A stretch of 7,230 bases of DNA from Paracoccaceae bacterium (GTDB lineage Bacteria > Pseudomonadota > Alphaproteobacteria > Rhodobacterales > Rhodobacteraceae). Location of the stretch: contig SLKW01000372.1 in the NCBI GenBank assembly GCA_007134405.1, positions 1 to 7,230 of the forward strand, read 5' to 3'. Made by a program: the position numbers and the translations under genes. This document shows positions 1 to 7,230 of this stretch, piece by piece; position 1 is the first letter of the stretch; each line of letters starts with the position of its first letter. The notes below the pieces were generated by a model. It was not told the origin of the DNA. It saw only the letters and a program-made list of their open reading frames with translations, and ran no database searches.

Positions 1-462
1 CGAGGCGAGCGCCGGGCGGGCGACGGGTTTGGGGGCGGCTTTGGGTTGCGGTTTCGGCTGGGGTTCGGTGTCCGGCAACTGGCTTTCGCCGGGTTCGACC
101 AGCCCCTCTCCCAGCGGCTCGGCGTCGGAGCGTGCCGCGTCGTCCCCAGCTTTGGTGTCGGCCTCGGTGTCGGTCTCGGTGTCGGTCTCGGTGGGTTCGG
201 CCGCGACCTCGCCGCCCGCGCCCTCCACCGTCAGCTTGACGATGGGCGAGCCCACCGCGACGGTTTCGCCCACCTCGGCGCCCAGCCAGGCCACGGTGCC
301 GTCGCGGGGCGCGGGGATCTCGACCGTCGCCTTGTCGGTCATCACTGCGGCCAGCGTGTCATCCTCGCGCACCACGTCGCCGACCTTGACGTGCCATTCG
401 ACAAGTTCAGCCTCGGCCACGCCCTCGCCGATGTCCGGCATCTTGATGACGAGTTCGGCCAT
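1..462 (-). CDS. bkdB: Lipoamide acyltransferase (E2) of branched-chain 2-oxo acid dehydrogenase, N-terminal part
   Basis: This is the first 154 codons of an E2 subunit; the rest lies beyond base 1. E2 carries the acyl group from E1 on a swinging lipoyl arm and passes it to CoA, forming the core of the cytoplasmic complex. Residues 1-80 are a complete biotinyl/lipoyl domain (MPDIGEG at 8-14). The lipoylated lysine is K44 in VMTDKATVEIP; the MTDKA form rather than ETDKA is typical of branched-chain and related E2s. Residues 82-154 are linker: first an acidic Thr/Glu/Asp stretch (91-103), then a Pro/Lys/Ala-rich stretch. The peripheral E1/E3-binding and catalytic domains are not in view. The ATG at 462 is preceded by GGAGG six bases upstream, inside the last codons of E1 beta, and lies one base after its stop, so translational coupling is likely. 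The naming depends on the two upstream E1 genes; the lipoyl domain alone would not separate it from other 2-oxo acid dehydrogenases. Confidence 0.92.
   Translation of the reverse strand, partial: MAELVIKMPDIGEGVAEAELVEWHVKVGDVVREDDTLAAVMTDKATVEIPAPRDGTVAWLGAEVGETVAVGSPIVKLTVEGAGGEVAAEPTETDTETDTEADTKAGDDAARSDAEPLGEGLVEPGESQLPDTEPQPKPQPKAAPKPVARPALAS
154..189 (-). repeat. Three tandem 12-base units in the E2 linker
   Basis: Three head-to-tail 12-base units, GGTGTCGGTCTC on the plus strand (the first unit has GGCCTC in place of GGTCTC), lie in frame in bkdB and encode alternating acidic residues and threonine (ETDTETDTEADT). A unit length divisible by three means copy-number change would lengthen or shorten the flexible linker without frameshift. 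Seen directly; slippage-prone behaviour is an inference. Confidence 0.9.
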
Positions 463-463
463 G

Positions 464-1477
464 CTATGCCTCCATCGTCGCGCTGAGCGCCTCGGCGACG
501 CGCTGGGGCCCGGGGAAATAGTCCCATTCCTGGGCATGCGGATAGGGCGTGTCGTAGCCCGCGACCCGCGCCACCGGCGCCTCCAGGTGCCAGAAGCACT
601 CCTCCTGCACCAGCGCCGCGAGTTCCGCGCCGAAGCCCGAGGTCAGCGTCGCCTCGTGCACGACGACGCAGCGGCGGGTCTTCTTCACCGAGGCGACCAC
701 GGTGTCCAGGTCGAGCGGCAAAAGCGTGCGCAGGTCGATCACCTCGGCGTCGATGCCCGATTCCCCGGCCGCCGCCTCGGCCACGTAGACCATCGTGCCA
801 TAGGCGAGCACGGTGACCGCCGCGCCGGGCCGGTGGATCTGGGCCTGGCCCAGCGGGACGGTGAAATGCCCCTCCTCGACCTCGCCCAGCGGGTGCTTCG
901 ACCAGGGCGTGACGGGGCGGTCGTGATGGCCGTCGAAGGGGCCGTTATAAAGGCGCTTCGGTTCCAGGAAGATCACCGGGTCGGGGTCCTCGATCGCCGC
1001 GATCAGCAGGCCCTTGGCGTCCTGCGGGTTCGAGGGCACGACGACCTTGAGGCCCGAGACATGGGTGAACAGCGCCTCGGGCGACTGGCTGTGGGTCTGG
1101 CCGCCGAAGATGCCGCCGCCGGTGGGCATGCGCACGACGATGGGGCAGGTGAACTGGCCGTTCGAACGGTAGCGGACGCGCGCCGCCTCGGACACGATCT
1201 GGTCGTAGGCGGGGTAGACGTAGTCGGCGAACTGGATCTCGACGCAGGGGCGCAGGCCGTAGGCGGCCATGCCGATCGCCGCGCCGACGATGCCCGCCTC
1301 GTTGATCGGCGCGTCAAAGCAGCGGGTGACGCCGTATTTCTGCTGCAGCCCCTGCGTGCAGCGGAAGACGCCGCCGAAATAGCCGACATCCTCGCCGAAG
1401 ACGACCACCTTCTCGTCGCGGCCCATCGAGACGTCCATGGCGGACCGGATCGCCTCGATCATGGTCATCCGCGCCAT
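464..1477 (-). CDS. bkdA2: Branched-chain 2-oxo acid dehydrogenase, E1 beta subunit
   Basis: This encodes 337 residues, close to the usual length of the family. It is the beta subunit of the ThDP-dependent E1 heterotetramer that decarboxylates the keto acids of Val, Leu and Ile and reductively acylates the E2 lipoyl group. Visible family features are the N-terminal pyrimidine-binding transketolase-like domain with MTMIEAIRSAMD (4-15), FGEDVGYFGGVF (27-38), DAPINEAGIVG (55-65), the PTGGGIFGGQTHSQSPEALF block (118-137) with the conserved histidine H129, and a transketolase C-terminal domain from about residue 215 (AAVTVLAYGTMV; EVIDLRTLLPLD). The ATG at 1477 follows the E1 alpha stop after one base; GAAGG lies about a dozen bases upstream. 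An open frame continues further upstream to 1660, but that sequence is the C-terminal region of E1 alpha read in another frame. The stop is TAG at 464-466, one base before the E2 start. Acetoin or pyruvate E1 beta is the alternative, but the sequence reads as the branched-chain type. Confidence 0.95.
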   Translation of the reverse strand: MARMTMIEAIRSAMDVSMGRDEKVVVFGEDVGYFGGVFRCTQGLQQKYGVTRCFDAPINEAGIVGAAIGMAAYGLRPCVEIQFADYVYPAYDQIVSEAARVRYRSNGQFTCPIVVRMPTGGGIFGGQTHSQSPEALFTHVSGLKVVVPSNPQDAKGLLIAAIEDPDPVIFLEPKRLYNGPFDGHHDRPVTPWSKHPLGEVEEGHFTVPLGQAQIHRPGAAVTVLAYGTMVYVAEAAAGESGIDAEVIDLRTLLPLDLDTVVASVKKTRRCVVVHEATLTSGFGAELAALVQEECFWHLEAPVARVAGYDTPYPHAQEWDYFPGPQRVAEALSATMEA

Positions 1478-1478
1478 G

Positions 1479-4095
<2,617 letters not shown>

Positions 4096-4115
4096 GACCG
4101 CGACTCTAGCCGAAA

Positions 4116-4130
4116 GAACGAAGCCGCAAC
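4116..4130 (-). promoter_or_regulatory. Candidate LexA (SOS) box upstream of dinB
   Basis: On the minus strand the site reads GTTG-N7-GTTC, seven of eight matches to the alphaproteobacterial LexA box GTTC-N7-GTTC. It lies 20 bases before the dinB start codon and would overlap a possible -35 (TTGCGG, 4129-4124). Control of dinB by LexA is common in this class, which raises the prior; the mismatch and GC-rich spacer lower it. Confidence 0.4.
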
Positions 4131-4150
4131 ATGCCCCGCGCATACGGGCA

Positions 4151-4181
4151 GAAAAAAAGGCCCGGGCGCGAAGCCCGGGCC
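4151..4181 (-). terminator. Rho-independent terminator of the response regulator gene
   Basis: Reading the minus strand, GGCCCGGGC (4181-4173), loop TTCGC and GCCCGGGCC (4167-4159) form a perfect 9-bp GC-only stem, followed immediately by seven T residues (4158-4152). It lies 55 bases past the stop codon of the upstream response regulator gene and upstream of the dinB regulatory region, so it insulates dinB from read-through. Confidence 0.95.
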
Positions 4182-4236
4182 AGTCCAACAGGGAGGATGC
4201 GGCCCGTCACCCGGGGCCGCGCGGGGTCTCATCAGG

Positions 4237-4923
4237 TTAGGGAACGAGTCTGTAGCCACCTGGTTCCGTCACCAGTAGCCGCGCGTTCGACGGATCGGGT
4301 TCGATCTTCTGGCGCAGGCGGTAGATATGCGTCTCGAGCGTGTGCGTCGTCACACCGGCATTGTAGCCCCAGACCTCGTGCAGGAGCACGTCGCGCGCCG
4401 CCACGCCCTCGGGCGCGCGGTAGAGGAACTTGAGGATGTTCGTTTCCTTCTCGGTCAGCCGGATCTTGCGCTCGCGGTCGTCGATCAGGATCTTCTGCGC
4501 CGGCTTGAACTGGTAGGGGCCCAGCTGGAAGACCGCGTTCTCGGACTGCTCGTGCTGGCGCAGCTGGGCGCGGATCCGCGCCAGCAGGACCGGAAACTTG
4601 AAGGGCTTGGTGACATAGTCGTTGGCGCCCGCATCGAGGCCCAGGATCGTGTCGGCGTCGCTGTCCTGCCCGGTCAGCATCAGGATCGGGCATTTCACGC
4701 CGGCCTTGCGCATCCGCTTGCACAGCTCGCGCCCGTCGGTATCCGGCAGCCCGACGTCCAGGATGACCAGGTCGAACGTGCCGGTTTTCAGCTTCTCCAT
4801 CGCCTCGGCGCCGTCGGCGGCCTCGAAGACGTCGAAATCTTCCGTGGTCATCAACTGCTCGGCCAGCGCCTCGCGCAGGTCGGCCTCGTCATCGACCAGC
4901 AGGATCTTGTTCAGTTTCGGCAT
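4237..4923 (-). CDS. cenR: OmpR/PhoB-family response regulator, CenR-like
   Basis: This 228-residue two-domain regulator has a receiver domain at 1-120 with acidic pocket D11/D12, phosphoacceptor D56 (VILDVGLPDTDG), T84 and K106 (NDYVTKPFKF). A winged-helix DNA-binding domain covers about 130-228, with KIRLTEKETNILKFLYRA (153-170) and the recognition-helix region TTHTLETHIYRLRQKIE (192-208). The DVGLPDTDGRE, TILGLDAGANDYVTKPF, RAQLRQHEQSE and VWGYNAGVTTHTLETH blocks match my memory of alphaproteobacterial CenR (the regulator partner of the CenK kinase, controlling envelope functions and often essential), so I suggest that symbol with moderate confidence. The family call is near certain; other OmpR-type regulators are the alternative. 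No histidine kinase gene is adjacent. The ATG at 4923 has AGGGA six bases upstream. It is divergent from ribA and ends before a strong terminator. Confidence 0.88.
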   Translation of the reverse strand: MPKLNKILLVDDEADLREALAEQLMTTEDFDVFEAADGAEAMEKLKTGTFDLVILDVGLPDTDGRELCKRMRKAGVKCPILMLTGQDSDADTILGLDAGANDYVTKPFKFPVLLARIRAQLRQHEQSENAVFQLGPYQFKPAQKILIDDRERKIRLTEKETNILKFLYRAPEGVAARDVLLHEVWGYNAGVTTHTLETHIYRLRQKIEPDPSNARLLVTEPGGYRLVP

Positions 4924-5106
4924 CTCGCTTCCCTGGCAATGAAATCCTCGTGTTGACAGTAAAGCTGTTGGGCAGACTGGCCTTATTCAAGTTTTGCAAC
5001 ATCTTCCTCACGCGGACGTGTGTCCGGGGCGGTTTTCCCCGGCAAATGTTTCAATTCCCGGGCGCGCGAGCTACATCTTGCACCCGACAGCAGAGCGCAG
5101 GCAGCG
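4924..5106. promoter_or_regulatory. Divergent promoter region between cenR-like gene and ribA
   Basis: This 183-base region must initiate transcription in both directions. Bases 4935-5010 are noticeably more AT-rich than the surroundings. On the plus strand a TTGACA (4953-4958) lacks a good -10 at the right distance. A weaker TTTCAA (5049-5054), 17 bases, TACATC (5072-5077) pair could serve ribA with a short leader. A small hairpin, CCGGGG (5024-5029) with CCCCGG (5037-5042), lies between. I see no FMN riboswitch. Individual sites are low confidence. Confidence 0.5.
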
Positions 5107-6189
5107 ATGAGCCTTTTTCCCAGCCCCCTCGAACGCCTCAACCGCGCCCGCGCCGACCTGCGCATGGGCCTGCCCGTGGCGCTGACCGACGGCGAGCGCG
5201 CCGCCCTCGTCATCGCCGCCGAAGGGCTGACCGAAGAGCGCCTGGCCGATCTGCGGATCCATTCCGCCCGGCCGGTGCTGGCGCTGACCGGGCACCGGGC
5301 GCAGACGCTGAAGGCGCGCGCCTACGACGGCGACGTGGCCCGCGTCGTCATCCCGCCCAGCGCCGGCACCGCCTGGCTCGAGGCGCTGGCCGACCCGGCC
5401 GACGACCTGCGCCAGCCCATGAAGGGCCCGCTCGCGACCGAGCGCGAGGGCACGGCCGAACTGCACCGCGCGGCGATCCGGCTGGTGAAATCGGCCCAGC
5501 TTCTGCCCGCCGCCGTCGTGGCCGAGACGCCCGAGGCCGCGGCGCTGGCCGGCGCGCACGGCCTGACCGTGCTGCGCTGCGCCGAGACCGAGGTGCCCGA
5601 GACGCAGCTCTCGCCGGTCATCGCGGCGCGGCTGCCGATGCGGCTGGCCGGCGCCGGCCGGCTGCATGTCTACCGCCCCGACGACGGCGGGGTCGAGCAT
5701 TACGCGATCGAGGTGGGCCGCCCCGACCGCCACGCCCCGGTGTTGGCCCGGCTGCATTCGGCCTGCTTCACCGGCGACGTGCTGGGCTCGCTGAAATGCG
5801 ATTGCGGCCCGCAGCTGCATGCGGCGCTCAGCGCCATGCAGGCGGCGGGGTCGGGCGTGCTGCTCTACCTCAACCAGGAGGGGCGCGGCATCGGGCTTGC
5901 CAACAAGATGCGCGCCTATTCGCTGCAGGACCAGGGCTTCGACACGGTCGAGGCCAACCACCGGCTGGGGTTCGAGGATGACGAGCGCGACTTCCGCCTC
6001 GGCTCGGAACTGCTGCGCCGGCTGGGGTTTACCTCGGTGCGGCTCCTGACCAACAACCCCGCCAAGGTGGCGATGCTGGAAAAGGGCGGCATCGAGGTGG
6101 TCGAGCGCGTGCCGCTGCGGGTCGGCCTGACCGACGAGAATGCCGCCTATCTGGCGACCAAGGCGGCAAAATCGGGCCACCTGCTGTGA
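5107..6189 (+). CDS. ribA: GTP cyclohydrolase II with degenerate DHBP-synthase-like N-terminal domain
   Basis: This encodes 360 residues. GTP cyclohydrolase II opens GTP to the diaminopyrimidine precursor of riboflavin, releasing formate and pyrophosphate. The C-terminal half (about 170-360) is a complete enzyme: zinc cysteines C220, C231 and C233 in [18 protein letters not shown] (217-234), the catalytic stretch [18 protein letters not shown] (254-271), [17 protein letters not shown] (273-289), LLTNNPAKV (313-321) and ending in GHLL like E. coli RibA. The N-terminal half (about 10-165) resembles a RibB domain (LVIAAEGLT; later LPAAVVAE) but lacks the acidic DDEDRENEGD active-site segment, having TDGERAA there, so 3,4-DHBP synthesis is not expected from it. 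E. coli RibA is only about 200 residues, so the extra length is this relic. The ATG at 5107 fits the alignment; an upstream GTG at 5020 would add 29 unfamiliar residues. The ribosome site is weak (AGG). The stop overlaps the next gene. Confidence 0.94.
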   Translation: MSLFPSPLERLNRARADLRMGLPVALTDGERAALVIAAEGLTEERLADLRIHSARPVLALTGHRAQTLKARAYDGDVARVVIPPSAGTAWLEALADPADDLRQPMKGPLATEREGTAELHRAAIRLVKSAQLLPAAVVAETPEAAALAGAHGLTVLRCAETEVPETQLSPVIAARLPMRLAGAGRLHVYRPDDGGVEHYAIEVGRPDRHAPVLARLHSACFTGDVLGSLKCDCGPQLHAALSAMQAAGSGVLLYLNQEGRGIGLANKMRAYSLQDQGFDTVEANHRLGFEDDERDFRLGSELLRRLGFTSVRLLTNNPAKVAMLEKGGIEVVERVPLRVGLTDENAAYLATKAAKSGHLL

Positions 6190-6689
6190 GCGCGCGCGAC
6201 CTGGTCGTCACCCGCCACGGCGCGCGGTTCCGGGGCCGGCATATCCCCTGCGCCATCGGCCGCGGCGGGATCACGGGTGCCAAGCGCGAGGGCGACATGG
6301 CGACGCCGGTGGGCATCCACCGGATCGTGGCCGCGCTCTACCGGCCCGACCGGGTGGCGCCCGGCGCCCTGCCCGGCTGGGCGGTGCCGATCGGGCTGCG
6401 CGACCTCTGGTCGGATGACGTGAAGGATCCGGACTACAACCTCATGGTCCGCGCCCCCCACCCCTTCGGCCACGAGACGCTGCGCCGCGCCGATCCGCTT
6501 TACGACGTGATCCTGACCACCGACTGGAACTGGCCCCGCGTCACGCCCGGTCACGGCTCGGCGATCTTCCTGCATACCTGGCGCGCGCCGCGCTTTCCCA
6601 CCGCCGGCTGCGTCGCCTTCACCCGCGCCGACCTTCTGTGGATCGCCCGGCGGCTGGAGTCCGAATCCCGCCTGATCGTGCGCGGCTGA
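6186..6689 (+). CDS. L,D-transpeptidase-like (YkuD-fold) protein
   Basis: This 167-residue protein carries a YkuD-type catalytic pattern: histidine in AIFLHTW (H130) followed by the cysteine motif FPTAGCVAF (137-145, nucleophile C142). [19 protein letters not shown] (25-43) is the N-terminal signature seen in this subgroup. Characterised YkuD enzymes make 3-3 peptidoglycan cross-links or attach proteins to peptidoglycan through a cysteine acyl-enzyme. No signal peptide or membrane segment is visible, so a periplasmic location is not supported by the sequence, and its substrate is unknown. It starts with GTG at 6186, overlapping the ribA TGA in a four-base GTGA, which implies coupled translation with ribA; the functional reason is not obvious. 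A terminator follows six bases after its stop. The fold assignment is good; actual transpeptidase activity is inferred. Confidence 0.88.
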   Translation: MSARDLVVTRHGARFRGRHIPCAIGRGGITGAKREGDMATPVGIHRIVAALYRPDRVAPGALPGWAVPIGLRDLWSDDVKDPDYNLMVRAPHPFGHETLRRADPLYDVILTTDWNWPRVTPGHGSAIFLHTWRAPRFPTAGCVAFTRADLLWIARRLESESRLIVRG

Positions 6690-6694
6690 GCCGC

Positions 6695-6714
6695 GGTCCG
6701 CATGCGGACCTTTT
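6695..6714 (+). terminator. Palindromic intrinsic terminator after the ribA operon
   Basis: GGTCCG (6695-6700), loop CATG and CGGACC (6705-6710) form a perfect palindrome followed by TTTT (6711-6714), five bases after the stop codon of the YkuD-like gene. The T-run is short but placement is ideal. Its last two T residues are also the first two bases of the -35 element of the next predicted promoter. Confidence 0.8.
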
Positions 6715-6742
6715 GACAACGCACTGATCCGGCAAGGATAAT
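6713..6742 (+). promoter_or_regulatory. Near-consensus sigma-70 promoter without an evident gene
   Basis: TTGACA (6713-6718), an exact -35, is followed after 18 bases by GATAAT (6737-6742), five of six matches to the -10. This is by far the best promoter-like sequence in the window. Transcription would start near 6749 and run toward the 3' end of the convergent minus-strand gene. No credible protein-coding gene follows on this strand. Confidence 0.6.
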
Positions 6743-6748
6743 CGTTCG

Positions 6749-6914
6749 CGTTTACCGCAATGAAACTTTCGTTGCGCGCGTGCGGGCGGCAGCGTGTGCT
6801 CGGCGCACCGGGCGTCCCATAGCCGCGTCGCGCGGGCCCCCGGCGCGCCGCGACCCCGGGGGCTTCGCGGCGGCAGGGAAAAGGTCAGGATCGGGGCGCG
6901 GTCGCGCGGCTTTT
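6749..6914 (+). ncRNA. Possible small RNA downstream of the orphan promoter
   Basis: This is a tentative transcript of about 165 bases. Predicted pieces of structure are a hairpin GTGTGC/GCGCAC (6794-6799 with 6803-6808, one G-U pair), GCCGCGA/TCGCGGC (6847-6853 with 6865-6871) enclosing a CCCC/GGGG core, and a short GCGC/GCGC stem (6896-6899 with 6904-6907) followed by GGC and TTTT (6911-6914) as a weak terminator. The only start codon near the promoter gives a 20-codon frame with no ribosome site. Boundaries are inferred and the GC-rich composition makes chance hairpins likely. Confidence 0.25.
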
Positions 6915-6941
6915 CGGGGTCCGGCCGCCGGCGGGGGTGGC

Positions 6942-7230
6942 TCAGCCCGGGTCGATCACCCCGGCGCCGATCAGGTCGTGGCGGGTGGGAAACCACATCT
7001 CGCGGTGCGGCACGGCCCTGGCGCGTTCCATGAAGGCGTCGTCGACCCCGGCTTTGCGAAAGACGGCGCTGTCGCGCGCCATTTCGGCCTCGGGGTCGAT
7101 CAGGCCGAAGACCGGCGAGCGCAGGTCGTAGCCGTGAAACCCGAGCCGCGCACCGGGGTCCAGGCCCCGGCTGAGCCCGGCGATGAAAACGAGCGTGCAG
7201 GCCGAGGCGCAGTCGCCCTGGGCCCGCGTC
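6942..7230 (-). CDS. Putative periplasmic ClpP-fold (COG3904-like) protein, C-terminal part
   Basis: An open frame enters from the right edge and stops with TGA at 6944-6942; 95 codons are visible and the start is outside. The fragment opens with GDCASACTLVFIAG (5-18) followed by GARLGFHGYD (26-35). This CASAC-TLVF and ARLGFH pairing is what I associate with alphaproteobacterial secreted proteins having a ClpP/crotonase-like fold, where the serine between the cysteine-flanked alanines (S9 here) sits at the nucleophile position and the histidine H32 follows. Family members usually have an N-terminal signal or membrane anchor, which cannot be checked here. The remainder (residues 40-95) is a helical, charged tail ending in HDLIGAGVIDPG. 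Protease activity is not established for this group as far as I know. The gene is convergent with the ribA operon. Confidence 0.6.
   Translation of the reverse strand, partial: TRAQGDCASACTLVFIAGLSRGLDPGARLGFHGYDLRSPVFGLIDPEAEMARDSAVFRKAGVDDAFMERARAVPHREMWFPTRHDLIGAGVIDPG

Noticed and set aside
4096..4188. N-terminal extension of dinB to 4188
   Set aside because: It would translate through the intrinsic terminator stem and the candidate LexA box, and orthologues begin near the RKIIHVDMD block.
4953..4981. Plus-strand promoter at TTGACA 4953-4958
   Set aside because: The bases at the expected -10 spacing (around 4975-4982) are GC-rich and unlike TATAAT, so the -35 match alone was not called.
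5020..5106. GTG start for ribA at 5020
   Set aside because: The added 29 residues include the hairpin at 5024-5042 and do not look like the start of this family; ATG at 5107 fits better.
4924..5106. FMN riboswitch upstream of ribA
   Set aside because: I looked for the conserved RFN core and multi-stem arrangement; none is recognisable in the leader.
5071..6180. A 369-codon minus-strand frame opposite ribA
   Set aside because: It is a shadow of the zinc-site-containing ribA; the translation is Gln/His/Gly/Arg-rich without family resemblance.
6760..6822. A 20-codon frame behind the orphan promoter (MKLSLRACGR start)
   Set aside because: There is no ribosome site and no hydrophobic or leader-peptide logic; too short to support from composition alone.

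Overview
The window looks like a strongly GC-rich alphaproteobacterial chromosome segment, most likely Rhodobacterales. This rests on the protein types (a CenR-like response regulator, a RibA with a decayed RibB-like domain, a Pseudomonas-type branched-chain keto acid dehydrogenase operon), the near-absolute G/C preference at third codon positions, and the long spurious antisense frames that such composition creates. The taxonomic call is an inference, not a search result. All clearly recognisable genes appear intact except the two cut by the window edges. No insertion sequence, phage gene, CRISPR array, tRNA or rRNA was seen.

Layout. Positions 1-2711, minus strand: the bkd operon, transcribed bkdA1 (E1 alpha), bkdA2 (E1 beta), bkdB (E2, truncated at base 1), with only one base between consecutive genes. 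A 265-base gap (2712-2976) holds a candidate bkd promoter and two perfect GC-rich inverted repeats. Positions 2977-4095, minus: dinB, DNA polymerase IV, with a one-mismatch candidate LexA box just upstream. Positions 4151-4181: a classic intrinsic terminator ending the minus-strand response regulator gene at 4237-4923, which is probably cenR. Positions 4924-5106 are a divergent promoter region. On the plus strand, ribA (GTP cyclohydrolase II, 5107-6189) overlaps by four bases a small YkuD-type L,D-transpeptidase-like gene (6186-6689), followed by a palindromic terminator. The gap 6690-6941 contains a near-consensus plus-strand promoter with no gene behind it. From 6942 to the right edge lies the 3' part of a minus-strand gene that resembles secreted ClpP-fold (COG3904-like) proteins.

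How the genes work together: the bkd genes form one catabolic unit that decarboxylates the 2-keto acids of valine, leucine and isoleucine. The remaining genes are unrelated housekeeping functions: translesion synthesis, envelope and cell-cycle regulation, riboflavin synthesis and a putative wall or envelope enzyme. I found no convincing new multi-gene system. The best leads are the orphan promoter and possible small RNA at 6713-6914, the decayed RibB-like half of RibA, the paired hairpins behind dinB and the possible SOS box of dinB.
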